In this document: positions 1 through 10,449 of the stretch, piece by piece
Layout: every line of letters begins with the position of its first letter
Numbering within the stretch: the stretch's first letter is position 1
Assembly: GCA_035048495.1 (NCBI GenBank)
Contig: CM068548.1
Location: 12,575,464-12,639,463 of the forward strand
Length of the DNA stretch: 64,000 nucleotides
Direction of reading: 5' to 3'
DNA from: Euptelea pleiosperma
Taxonomy: Eukaryota > Streptophyta > Magnoliopsida > Ranunculales > Eupteleaceae
The notes under the pieces: generated by a model
What the model was told of the DNA's origin: nothing
Seen by the model: the letters and a program-made list of their open reading frames with translations, nothing else
Database searches by the model: none
Translations under genes and position numbers: made by a program

Positions 1-425
1 AAAGAAGTGCTGAGATCTTATTCCCAACTGGACGGTGGATCTCAGCTACTCGCACCCGATTTTGGCAAATGCTTTCTCGGGGAGTGTGGGCCACCCACTA
101 GTATTTATATAACAAAACACAGTTGTTGTCTCCCCCTCTTATCGGCTTCATAAAGAAGGGCCAAGATCTTATCCCCAACTAGACGGTGGATCTCAGCCAC
201 TTGACAAAAGCTTTGTCGAGGAGTGCCGTGGGCACGGGCCACCTACTAGTATATAACAAGGGAGCTCAGTTGTCTCTCCCTCTTATAGGCTTCAATAAAG
301 AAGGGCCGAGATCTTATCCCCCAACTGGACGGTAGATCTCAGCCACTCACACCTGAATTTGGCAAATGCTTTGTTTGGCACAGGCCACCCGTTAGTATAC
401 TACAAAGATTGTGCTCCCTTGAACA
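1..425 (+). repeat. Three tandem short hairpin repeats, Helitron-like
   Basis: About 150-bp units repeat head to tail. Each unit reads from a TATATAAC-type stretch through TCTC-CCTCTTAT, a GATCTTATCCCCAACT segment and GATCTCAGCCACT to a hairpin-rich end. In the second unit the end contains GACAAA-AGC-TTTGTC (202-216) and then GTGCC-GTG-GGCAC (223-235), followed about ten bases later by CTAG (246-249). A hairpin shortly before a CTAG/CTRR end is the hallmark of a Helitron 3' terminus, but no Helitron protein is present, so the class is inferred. Related copies in the opposite orientation lie at about 50005-50680 and 56775-56955. Confidence 0.55.
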
Positions 426-1000
426 AAATCTTGGCTCCGCCCATGCTAGAAGGGACATAGATAAAGTGACCAAGTTATCCCACACTAAGAAGCGACCCCA
501 CCCCTTCTTTCTTATGAACAGTGTAATTGCTTTTCTGTTGGATTGATCGGGAGGGTGGTACGCATCCATTGAGACAGTGGCTCATACATTGTGGGTACCA
601 GTAATGAAGTTGGGGGTAAGTAGTACAAAAGGAAGTCCTTTCATCGGACGATGGAGACATTTGGATCAATGCTGATTTTAGTTTAAGATCATCCAATCGG
701 TTGTGATCAATTGAATGGTCAGGATTGTGAATAAATTATGGGTATAGAAGAGGTGAAGATTACACGTGGGATGTTTGTAAAGCACTATATCACGATTTCT
801 TCTGCTTGAAGGAAAGTTTGGTAAAAGAAATATTCGCAAAGACCCCATGTTAGGCTAATTTTCTTTTGACTTTTCTTTTTCAAGTCAAAAAAATATCTGA
901 TAAAAAAAAATAAAAAGTTTAAATATGCATTGGTACGCCTCTAGTGGCAACACGTGCGACACGATTATTCCACAACATAACGATGACGCTAATTAGACGA
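426..1000. other. Intergenic sequence, nothing recognised
   Basis: Short open frames on the minus strand (339-696) overlap the repeat region and show no domain. An AT-rich run lies at 880-925. I see no gene or intact element here. Confidence 0.4.
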
Positions 1001-1408
1001 CGAGTAAAACTTGTGTCACAAGATGTTGTGACGGAACACGGTCACAGCACTCAATACGAGACGCGTGGCACACGATCAGAGGTCTTTGACCGTATGGATG
1101 TTTGACCAGTCCCTCGGTGGACCTTTAAACCAAAAATCAGCCTGATTAGCGATTTAAAACCTTTGGATTTTTGCACCCAAAAAACGCTCAATAATGCTCA
1201 AATTCCTACCGTTAAAATCAACCCGTGAAAATAACTTCAATAGAATCAGTTAGAAATCACTAATCAAGCTGATTTTTTGTGTACCGGTCCACCGAGGGAC
1301 TGCCCAAACATCCATACAGTCATCGTCCTCTAATAGTATACCACGTGGCTCATATTGAGTGCTGTGACCGTGTTCAGTCACAACATCTTGTGACACAAGT
1401 TTTACTCG
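1001..1408. repeat. Long inverted repeat (fold-back element)
   Basis: The left arm (about 1001-1167) starts CGAGTAAAACTTGTGTCACA and is matched by the reverse complement in the right arm (about 1250-1408), which ends TGTGACACAAGTTTTACTCG. The match continues through ACATCTTGTGAC, GACCGTATGGATGTTTG, the CCTCGGTGGACC block and AAAAATCAGCCTGATTAG, with scattered mismatches. Arms of about 160 bp flank an 80-bp centre. No transposase is visible; it looks like a non-autonomous fold-back or MITE-type element. A related centre sequence lies at about 8500-8740. Confidence 0.7.
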
Positions 1409-1576
1409 ACGACGACCTCTTCATTTCCCAAAAATTTGCCTTTAGCCCGTTTGAGCTGTCAATGACTAATCCAGCCGGACTTTCGGCATGCAAATAGAAG
1501 GCCACTTTTTTTTTTTCCATCAGGGAACACAAAGTTTCACACCAAAAAATTGGTGAACAACAATATATAAATTAGA

Positions 1577-1850
1577 AATTTTGGAATGATTTGAATTTTT
1601 GTGAGGGTGATCTCCTCACCACAGAGACTATCTTCACCAAAAATCATCCCATAACGGATTCGGACCTCCCCCGTTATGTTATATACAGTTATAACGCCCA
1701 GAAAATAACGGCTGTTAGTTTCCATCATAACAAAAATAACGACCATTATTTTATGAAAATTTGGGGAAAAAAATGACTGTTATTTTCGTTTCAATATCAC
1801 CCACACAAAAATTCAAATCATCATGATATTTTTAGTCTGGTGAAGATGGA
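1577..1850. repeat. Degenerate copy related to the 8768-9110 fold-back repeat
   Basis: GAATGATTTGAATTTTTGTG followed by AGGGTGATCTCCTCACCA (about 1584-1621), then a TCACCAAAAATCA block, resembles the inner parts of the 8768-9110 element. The segment ends with ATTCAAATCATCATGATATT (about 1811-1830), the inverse of its beginning. It also carries ATAACGGCTGTTA, seen again near 50280. Confidence 0.4.
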
Positions 1851-1859
1851 CAGACTAAC

Positions 1860-2120
1860 CAACGATTTGAGACGACAATCATTGTCGAGGATAACCACGA
1901 AAGTTGTAGTTGGTGGACGAGGGTGAGAGAGTTGGAGACGAAGTGGAGAACGTTTGTAGAGAATTTTAATAGAGTAGAGCCCGATAATATTTCTCTTCGC
2001 ACGGAAATAAGAATCCAGGAATTAGACCGCCCCTAAAACTTATAATTCTGGGAAATTACAAGGATTTGAAAATATATTTTCTGAAAATCGGGTCAACCAA
2101 ACACATAGATTTGTGATTCC
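1860..2120. other. Intergenic sequence, nothing recognised
   Basis: This stretch up to the LINE target duplication shows no coding or repeat signature that I can name. Confidence 0.35.
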
Positions 2121-2133
2121 AAGAATCACAATT
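2121..2133 (+). other. LINE target-site duplication, left copy
   Basis: AAGAATCACAATT occurs here and again, perfectly, at 8264-8276 just after the LINE's short A tail. The pair defines the insertion 2134-8263. Confidence 0.85.
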
Positions 2134-2527
2134 TGCGATTTGCGGTGCATTAGCTCCACCTTGTTTCCGGCGATCCTCCTTTACTGTGTGCCTTAGACAG
2201 TTTATTCCTTTTTTTTTGCCTTTCCTGTGGGCCTCCCCACCTACCTGGTTTTATTTCCACTCTTGCCTCTTCGGCTCCCTAGATATTCTAGATCCCCTAC
2301 CATACACTATCCGTCATCTCCATACATCCACCTGCTCTCCTCAACCAACCCTATTATCCACCTCGAAACCCAAAACATCCATCATTTCCCACCGCCTTAC
2401 TCCTTTCCCCATTAGAAACTCTATCTCTTACGACTGAATCCTCCATTGTAGAAACTTATCTTGAGCGGCCTCGATTTTATCACAGTCTCTTGGAGGCTGC
2501 CAGCTGTCCTTTATTAGCAATCGCAGT

Positions 2528-4140
2528 ATGAAAAAATTACAATACTATCCGCCACCATTTCGTCTTTCCCACTTCCAAAAACCGTACCCATCACACCAAC
2601 AAAACCACATTTCTATCTCCTCCACAATACCACCTCCCTCAACAAACCCACACAAAACCACCACCACTAGCTCCCTCTTCATGGATACCTCATCCGCCCT
2701 GCAACAAGAACAGATGATCATGGAGCTTAGTTCGGACCTTACAACGAAAATGAGGGTGGGTTGTAGAACCGAACCAGTTATGAAACCACAACAAACGGTT
2801 CTACAGAAAGGACAAGAAGCATGGCGATATGCAGTGGTAGGTAAAGTTTTAGCTGATAAAACAATCCATCCCTCCAAGGTTCAATCCAGTGTTATAGCCT
2901 CTTGGGGTTAAGCCAGAAGATTTACGTTTGTGGACCTTGGTGGCAATTGCTTCGCGTTCCTCTTCTCTAACTCTCATCATCAAGAATGGGTGCTAGAAGA
3001 AGGCCCATGGATAGTTCATTCACATTTGTTGGTTCTGCAGAATGCACAGCCCATCTACCAAGCTCAGAAATGACATTTTGGTACTGTCCTTTTTGGGTGC
3101 AAGCCCATGGGGTGCCACCGGAAATCTATTGTGAAGAAACAGCGGAGGATTTTGCTGGCCAGATAGGGAAGCTCCTCAAATATGATCTCAACGAGGAGGA
3201 GGCCTACAAGAAATGTAAATTCCTACGTTTCAAAGTGCTCGTAGATCTGAGAAAAAGCCTAGTGCTTGGTCTTTGGCTGCAGATGGACGATTATTAGGTA
3301 TGGGCTGACTTCAAATATGAACGACTTCCTCACTTTTGGCATCAATGTGGGTGAATTGGTCATCTGGAATCCAAATGCTACATAGACATCCAAGAAGATA
3401 TCCCTAACCCCAATACGGAATATTGGAAAGATCCAACAGCTAAACAATTTGGAAGCTGGATCCGAGCAGAATCAAAAGTGGAAGAGGAAGAACAACTTCA
3501 ATTGGAACTCAACGGTATGCCAGCTCATCTAGTTAAACAAGGCAGAGAGAAAGGTACCCCACTCCAATAGTTCCGATTAATGGAACAACTTCCTGTACAT
3601 CCTCGCATCTACTAGACCAAAAACGGTATCCCGGTGCAACCAGAAAAGCAAACCGTTGATCCCTCTCGTCCAGAAAGCCCACTGAACCTTCTCATGGATC
3701 CTATTGAGCAACCTAATTCCCAACCTACCGATGTGGAGGACCCTTTGATGAGCTCGGTTGCCGATACTCAACCCAACCAGCACCAACATTCCTTGCTTCA
3801 CACCAAAACTCAGGCAGAACCTACACAAAACACTTCTCTTCATCCTGAGAAAGGCACCCAGCACTCTCACAATAAGATGAAGTCTAAGGAGGGAGAACCA
3901 CATGACCCTATGATCATCTCTCAAAATCGAAAGCAAGGAGCGATAACTCTTGAACAGCTAGAACAGGAAATTGAAGCATCACCGGAAACAAGCTCGGAGC
4001 AATGCACTACATCACACATCACACCAACCACTGAGGTATGCCTGAACTTACTCTCTTTTTTACAACACTTAACTTGTTCTCTTTACAGTTCAAGGGTGAG
4101 GGTGGCGGGCCCAATACTGCCCCCCAATCTCTCATGTTAA
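2528..4140 (+). pseudogene. LINE ORF1 (gag-like, DUF4283 plus zinc knuckle), broken
   Basis: ORF1 proteins of this LINE type bind the element RNA. A DUF4283-type segment reads FLFSNSHHQEWVLEEGPW at about 2955-3010, in a different frame from the N-terminal part that ends in a stop near 2910, so a frameshift or stop separates them. WYCPFWVQAHGVPPEIY follows at about 3082-3130. A CCHC knuckle region (about 3322-3385) reads YERLPHFWHQCG then a stop then IGHLESKC; the first expected cysteine is tryptophan. The C-terminal tail (3634-4140) is proline- and glutamine-rich and low in complexity. The reading is not functional. Confidence 0.75.
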
Positions 4141-7100
4141 TCATGGCATGGAACTATCAAGGGAGTGGAAACCCTCAACAGTTCGCATGCTTAAAGCCCA
4201 CATCAAGGAGATCAATCCAGACATTATTTACCTGTCTGAAACTAAAGCAAATAAGGAAAAAGCTATCTCTCTGGCCAAAAAGTTAGGCTTTCTCAATTTC
4301 TGCTTTCAAGAGGCGGAAAGGTGGAGTGGCGGTCTTCTGGTTCTTTGGAAAACAGGTATTCACATAGCACCTTTCAATAAATCATCAAGGGGTATACATT
4401 TCATAGTTGAGTCAAAACCTCCAGGAAGCCCTTGGATACTGTCCTGTATCTATGGTAATCCTCGCCACCATCATAGACAGATTCTTTGGCGTGATCTGTG
4501 GTCCATGTATCAACATCAACATAGACCATGGCTACTAACTAGAGATTTTAATGAAATTCACTCACATTGGGAGAAACGTGGAGGATCTTCTTCCAATATT
4601 TCTCTCAATTCCGCCCATATTGACTTTCTTCAGAATGCAGATTTCACTGATCTTGGTTTTATTAGACAACCTTATACCTGGAGCAATCAACGTAAAGGTC
4701 TAGCAAATGTTAAAGAAAGACTGGACAAAGCTATTGCTAACAGCAGCTGGAGGAACCTCTTCCCCGATGCAACTGTTACTCATCTTCTTCCGATAGCTTC
4801 GGATCATTGTCATATTCTCATCAACACTCTTCCAGCGATGACAAGCTTCCCAGACCTTTCCACTTCCTCTCTATGTGGGCACAGGACCAAAAATGTAGAG
4901 ACATTGTGAATGAAGTGTGGTCCAAACCGCTGGTTGGGCCCAAACCCATGCAAGTCCATAGAAAGCTAACTTCCACTAAAGGTAAACTCAAATAGTGGAA
5001 CAAACAGCGTGTGAGCAATATCCACGATCATGTCAAACACCTCCAGGAAAAATGCATCAGATTCAAAGATTACAAGCCAATACTGTTTGCCCCGATCATC
5101 TTGCAAAAGAAAAAGAGCTAACAAGAGAAATTGAGGCAGCTATGATGAAAGAGGAAATGATCTGGAGAGATAAATCTCGAGAAGTCTGGTTGAAAGAAGG
5201 GGACAAGAATTCAAAATTTTCCCACCTCTCCACGATTATTCGAAGGCGGAAAAATAAGATTGAGTGGATCAAAACTGAAAATGGTACGAAATGCAACAAA
5301 AGATCTACTATTGGTGCCACTTTCATTGAATATTTTTCCAACCTTTTTACATCCTCACAACCAACTGATCTGATCGAGCTAGTGACTCTCATAAAACCAG
5401 TGGTTTCAGACGAAGACAATGCTCTTCTCCTTCGGCCTGTAACACTGGATGAAGTTAAAGCTGCTGTCTTCAGTCTTGGGCCTTTCAAAACTCTGGGCCC
5501 AGACGAGTTTACGGCCCATTTCTATCAGAAATATTGGGATATCCTCCAGACTGATATTTTCCAACCGGTGAACTCCTTCCTATCAAAATCAGATGACCTC
5601 TGGATTCTCAATCAAACTCATATAGCCCTTATCCCCAAATCCAACTCTCCTACTTCCATTACCCATTTTATGCCCATAAGCTTGTGTAATGTCAGTTATA
5701 AAATCGTCTCCAAAATTCTATCAGTCAGACTTAAAGCCATTTTGGGTCCTCTCATTGCTCATACTCAATGAGCTTTTTTGCCAGGCCGCCTTATTTCTGA
5801 CAATACCATCCTTGCCCACGAACTCATGAGTCTCATCAAAAAAAAAAAGGGGGGCGGGAGGTTTCATGGCAATCAAACTCGACATGGCTAAGACATATGA
5901 TCGAGTGGAACGGTCATTTTTACTGACTACTATGAAAGCCATGGGCTTTGCGGAGCAATGGATCACTTGGATCAAACTTTGTATTCAATCCACCTCCTTT
6001 GCTATATTGCTCAATGGATCCCCCATGGGTCATTTCAACCTGTCAAGAGGCCTCAGACAAGGTGACCCCCTTTCCCCTTTTCTTTTCACCATTTGCACCC
6101 ATGTTTTTTCAGTCTTACTCCATCAATCAGCTCAACAAAACCAAATCCATGGGCTTAAGCTATGCAAACGAAGCCCACCCATCTCTTATTTATTCTTTGC
6201 CGATGACTGCTTGCTATTCACTTGGGCTAACCTAGTTGAAGCCAGAGCCTTACAAGATATTGTGGAAAAATTTTGCAAACTATCGGGCCAAGCGGTCAAT
6301 TATGAGAAGTCGGGAATCATGTTTAGCAAGAATATGCACAGGAGACACACCAAAGCTATATCTTACATCTTGCATATCAAAAGCCTCTCCATTTCGGAAA
6401 GATATTTGGGTATCCCTCTCTTCATTGGCAAATCAAAAAACAAAGCCTTTCAATCTTACCTTGAAAAACTTACCTCCCTGACTCAAGGTTGGAGAGCGAA
6501 AACTCTTTCCCAGGCGGGGAAAACTGTTCTAATCAAATCAGTGGCAGCCGGTATCCCCACATACCTCATGTCCACATTCCTCTTCCCCAAATCTCTGTGT
6601 ACCAAAATGGATGCAACTCTCAATCAATTCTGGTGGGGGGGATCTCCGGACAAAAAGGTTATTCATCTTACCAATTGGAATTCTTTATGTACCCCAAAGG
6701 TGACAGGTGGACTGGGTTTCAAAAAATTCCATCAACAGAACATAGCTCTCCTTCTTCGAAATGTCTGGCGCCTACAATCAAAAGACTCCTCTCTGCTAAC
6801 CTCACAGTTGCTTCCTAAATATTGCCATGAAAAAGCACTCTTTGCCACAACTAGTAAACCAACTGATTCTTGGTGTTGGAAAGGGATCATAGTAGCTATC
6901 AAACATTGTGAGAAACATTGTTTATGGCTACCGGGGAATGGGACACACATTCGAATATGGGAGGACCCATGGATAAAAAACCTTCCCAACTATCGTATCT
7001 CCATGGAAAAACCACCAAATTGTTCCCTCACTGTTATTGCTGACCTCATTACCCCACACCGTCAATGGGACAGGAACCTGATCCAGAACTTATTCCCTGA

Positions 7101-8244
7101 GGCGGTCATCCAAGCCATCACAGATATTCCTCTCAGCCAGCATGCCCATCAAGACAGACTCTATTGGGCACTTCACCCAAAGGGGCAAATTTCTGTCAAA
7201 TCAGCCTATGCTTCCATGTGTTCCACTACACTCACTCCAGCTGACCATGGCGTTCCAAACAAAATATGGAAAGCGATTTGGACCTTGAAAATTCCTAGCC
7301 GTTGCCAATTCTTTGTGTGGAAATTCCTTCGTAACATTCTGCCAACTAAAGCAAAATTACACAGCCGAATACCTGAGATTGAGGCTTCTTGTCCTCGTTG
7401 CAACCATCCTTGGGAAACCCAAGTTCATGCCATTTTCACTTGCCCAGTGAGTGCAAAGATTTGGTATGCATCACCCTTGTCAGCAAGATGGGAAAATACC
7501 TCTGAAGATCTTATTGGCACCATCCTGTTGGACTGGCTAGAAAATGGAACCGGTTCAGAGAATCGAATGGAGTATATAGCACTTTTAATGTGGAAAATAT
7601 GGACTCACAGAAACAAGGTTCTCCATGGCCACAGGCATTTGAACCCTTTCAATCTCCTCCATGATATCGGCAACTATATCATCAAGGATGACCCTCACAA
7701 ACTTAATGACACCAAGCAACCGTGTTAGACCCCACCAGGGAGACAGTACTTAAAGGTCAACACAGATGCTTCTTGGAAATCCAAAAACAAATTTGTTGGT
7801 TTGGGATTTATCATACGCAATGCTGATAACGTCTGTGTGCTAGCAGGTTGTTCCCCCTCAAAAGCTGACTCAGCCGAAGAAGCCGAAGCAAAAGCCATGA
7901 GGTGGGGTCTACAAAGTGCGATCAAGATTGGTATTCAGAAGTTGGAAGTAGAGTCGGATGCCCTAGCTTTGGTGAAATCACTCAACACAGGATCCCTTAT
8001 CTCTGACTGGTTCTCTACAGCTGTTTTGGTGGATATCTCACACACGTTACTATCTTTTTCTTTTGTAAATATTTTGTATATCCCTAGGGGGGCTAATACT
8101 ATAGTACATACTCTGGCCAGTAAGGCCTCTCTTTTTTCTGCTGCCAAGGAATGGTCTCACACTCTTCCTAGCTGGCTCTCTAACAGCCTACGGCTGGATA
8201 TTTGTGCCCTTTCCTCGGCCCCTTCTATTTCTGATCTTTTATAA
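4141..8244 (+). pseudogene. LINE ORF2 (endonuclease, RT, zf-RVT, RNase H), broken
   Basis: The endonuclease begins MAWNYQGSGNPSTVRMLKAH (4144) and runs to the SDHCHILINT motif near 4800; its usual GDFN motif is here RDFN. The frame changes near 4840, a TAG follows at 4993, and the RT N-terminal part (ALIPKSNSPTSITHFMPISL) reads in another frame to a TGA at 5769. A homopolymer run of A then G at 5839-5857 accompanies the next frame change. From 5866 one long frame carries KLDMAKTYDRVE, GLRQGDPLSPFLF and the catalytic FADD (6196-6207), then the zf-RVT region (about 7190-7480). A single in-frame TAG at 7726 separates it from the RNase H domain (NTDAS near 7762, EAEA, ESDAL near 7955). These breaks make the protein unmakeable as one chain. 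Confidence 0.85.
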
Positions 8245-8263
8245 TATATTAGCTTACAAAAAA

Positions 8264-8276
8264 AAGAATCACAATT
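8264..8276 (+). other. LINE target-site duplication, right copy
   Basis: Perfect match to 2121-2133, directly after the A tail of the LINE. Confidence 0.85.
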
Positions 8277-8439
8277 CCAAATCCGGCTGATAAATTCCGA
8301 GTTACCAAATGGACCCGTAATTTAAAACCCACATTTGACGAGGTTAGAAATTTCAGAAAGTGTTGATTTTTTGTATGGGTTATCTACATGGCGAGGAGGA
8401 TCGCCACACCAAAAACCAGCCATCGATTTAAAATCGACT

Positions 8440-8767
8440 TCTTAGGCTACCTGAGAAAATGCCACATGGCGACTGATCCATGAATCTTTGGCCCACCACT
8501 AGGTGACCTACACAAACAAACCAAAACTATACCGTAGGAAATTGAGCATATGATCACTAGGTGTACCTACAAACAAAAAATAAACCTCATCAGTGATTTC
8601 TAAGCGTTGGATTGAAGTTCTTTTCATGGGTTGTTTTTAACCGTAGGAATTTGAGCATTATTGAGCGTTATTTGGGAGCAAAGATCCAAAGCTTGTAAAT
8701 CACTAATCAGGCCAACTTTTGGTTTGCAGGTCCGTCAAGAGATTGGCCAAGGGTCGGGTTTTGGTGA
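8440..8767. repeat. Diverged fragment related to the 1001-1408 fold-back element
   Basis: CAGTGATTTCTAAGCGTTGG, TTGAGCATTATTGAGCG and AAATCACTAATCAGGCC recall the centre and inner arms of the fold-back at 1001-1408. The two halves (about 8510-8590 and 8640-8740) are themselves loosely inverted around a GTAGGAATTTGAGC block. There is no coding potential. Confidence 0.4.
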
Positions 8768-9110
8768 CCAACAGTTTTGACCAACACCTTGGTGTACCCT
8801 CATTGAAGATGAATCAATGGCTGATTTTTGGTGAGGATGATCTCCTCACCATATAGATAACCCCAACAAAAAATCAGCCCATTCTAAAAATTCTAACCCC
8901 GTTAAATGTTGTTTTCAAGTTACACGGTGAAAATTGACGGTCCATAATTCTTCAACTTCTAAACTAGTCTATGAATATCAGAATGATTTGAATTTTTGTG
9001 AGGATGATTTCCTCACCATAAAGATCTTTCTCACCAAAAATCAGCCATTGATTCATCTTCTATGAGGGTACACCAAGGTGTTGGTAAAAAATGTTGGTCA
9101 AAACTGTTGG
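8768..9110. repeat. Fold-back element with 85-110 bp arms
   Basis: The left arm begins CCAACAGTTTTGACCAACAC and continues GGTGTACCCTCATTGAAGAT, then AATGGCTGATTTTTGGTGAG (to about 8851). The right arm (about 8999-9110) is the reverse complement and ends CAAAACTGTTGG. The right arm carries about 12 extra bases (TTGGTAAAAAATG region). The centre of about 150 bp is unrelated. It belongs to the same loose family as 1577-1850. Confidence 0.7.
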
Positions 9111-9426
9111 TCCCCGGAACCGACCCATTGGCCAAACATCCATACCGTCAGCACCCTCTAATATTGTTCTACATGCATGGTTCGTATTGTGGACCGTGAC
9201 CGAAGTTTTACACGAAAAATACCAACCAAGCTGATTTTTATCTCCCCAAAAAATGAAAGTCAAATCTGTTAAAGGGTTGAGCCAAACGTTCATGGGTCAA
9301 TGGGCCCCAAAGAGTCACTATGTGAGAAATTAAAGCAAATATTTTTCTTAGTTTGGGTTCAGCTTTCCTATATGCTCTCCTCACGAACCGGGTCCTATTT
9401 GTACGTTGACCGTGGGACTGACATAG

Positions 9427-9703
9427 CCTATCTCTTTTGTGAACGAGTACAACTTTGATGGCAGGGGAGATGATAGGGCAGCAGATCACAGCATGTTGAT
9501 TTTGTACTGGGGGGACCACCTCGGCCTCACACCCACGTACACAAGTGAGTGTTTTGGCAAAAAGCACTCGAGTACTCACCTGGGTACGTGTGTGGCGAGG
9601 GCAAGATGGTCAGTCCGTAATAATTCCACATGCCGAGATCTACTGTCCTGTCATCTCCTTCGATTACAAGGCCGGGTCATCAAAGTTTATCCTTTGTGAA
9701 CCA
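9427..9703. repeat. Imperfect inverted repeat centred near 9565
   Basis: GGAGATGATAGGGCAGCAGATC-type sequence at 9466-9487 is mirrored by GATCTACTGTCCTGTCATCT at 9638-9657. Further in, GACCACCTCGGCC mirrors GGCGAGGGCAAGATGGTC and CACGTACACAAGTGAGT mirrors ACTCACCTGGGTACGTG. Outer parts (AACTTTGATG and CATCAAAGTT) also pair. No protein is visible; a non-autonomous fold-back element is the likeliest reading. Confidence 0.55.
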
Positions 9704-9720
9704 TCCCCGCGCGGACTTCT

Positions 9721-10120
9721 CTCCTAATTGGCTCAACAGCTTTGATCAGAAATCTCCTCATTGTTACAAGAATACAATTAAAGATAGTGTAATAAACAAT
9801 TGGGTTCAGCTTTCGCCCGGGCGTGTCTGGCACGCATTTGCATGCACCGAATATTTAGCCGTATCACAAATTTGACTGCCGCGGCTGAAAAATATTCGAT
9901 CATCTCCTCTTTGGGAAAATTTTATTTTCTTCTAAAAAATTGCTATTTTTAATAAAAATAATTTTTTAAAATATAAAAAGATAAAAATGAGATTGTTTAG
10001 ATTCTGTGACCTAATAAATGGGTCCCACACTCTCCAACCCGTATTTGACTTACTTTGATATGTGGGACCCACACAAATTAAAAGAAAATGAAGTAAGCTA
10101 ACTAATACACGTTTGGAATG
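9721..10120. other. AT-rich intergenic sequence upstream of MDN1
   Basis: Apart from a small inverted GGGTCCCACA / TGTGGGACCC pair (about 10021 and 10061), I see nothing recognisable. Confidence 0.35.
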
Positions 10121-10154
10121 TTGCTAAATATTGGTGTACACAAATATTTAGCAA
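10121..10154. repeat. Near-perfect 34-bp palindrome upstream of the MDN1 promoter
   Basis: Arms TTGCTAAATATT (10121-10132) and AATATTTAGCAA (10143-10154) are perfect. The centre around TGTACA is also palindromic apart from one mismatched pair. It lies about 215 bp upstream of the TATA box. It could be a dyad binding site or the remnant of a small inverted-repeat insertion. Confidence 0.6.
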
Positions 10155-10323
10155 GATAGTATTAGTATTCGTCTGGCTAATTATACTCCATTGGAACTCT
10201 TTTTCTCACGTACCAAAAGGTCAGAGACTGCTAAAAGCTTCGTAGGTGAGCGTCGTGGGAAGGGCGTGCCCGAACCGGCTTTATTAAAGATAGAAGGGTG
10301 GTTTCTGTTTTGTTTGCCGCCTA

Positions 10324-10332
10324 AAACCCTAA
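10324..10332 (+). promoter_or_regulatory. Telo-box upstream of the MDN1 TATA box
   Basis: AAACCCTAA matches the plant telo-box core, known from promoters of ribosomal protein and ribosome-biogenesis genes. It lies 36 bp upstream of the TATA box. The functional role here is inferred. Confidence 0.55.
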
Positions 10333-10367
10333 ACCCTTCCCTCTGTCCCTCTCCCTTCCCCAGCTTC

Positions 10368-10374
10368 TATAAAA
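10368..10374 (+). promoter_or_regulatory. MDN1 TATA box
   Basis: TATAAAA lies 76 bp upstream of the start codon, so transcription should begin near 10400 and leave a leader of about 50 bases. A pyrimidine-rich CT tract (10334-10365) precedes it. Confidence 0.6.
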
Positions 10375-10380
10375 CACAGC

Positions 10381-10395
10381 AAACCCTAGGGTTTT
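10381..10395. promoter_or_regulatory. Palindromic double telo-box near the transcription start
   Basis: AAACCCTAGGGTTTT holds a telo-box on each strand, directly downstream of the TATA box. Telo-boxes at this position are typical of translation-apparatus genes in plants. Confidence 0.55.
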
Positions 10396-10449
10396 TCTTA
10401 TACAATATTTAATCTGCACAAAAACTTCTTAAACATATCTAATCCGAAA

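Larger units (their letters stand above)
2134..8263 (+). mobile_element. Complete but inactivated L1-type LINE, 6.1 kb
   Basis: Flanked by a perfect 13-bp target duplication and ending in a short poly(A) after ATAATATATTAGCTTAC. The order is a 5' leader (2134-2527), a gag-like ORF1 and an ORF2 with endonuclease, reverse transcriptase, zf-RVT region and a C-terminal RNase H domain, the usual layout of one plant L1 lineage. Frameshifts and stops in both ORFs make it non-autonomous. It lies in the same orientation as MDN1, about 2.2 kb upstream of the start codon. Because both target copies survive, it appears to be full length rather than 5'-truncated. Confidence 0.88.

Noticed and set aside
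1..425. CRISPR-like array
   Set aside because: Three diverged 150-bp units in a plant nuclear sequence do not form short identical repeats with unique spacers.
2545..2877. Minus-strand open frame of 110 codons
   Set aside because: Lies opposite LINE ORF1 and has no recognisable family.
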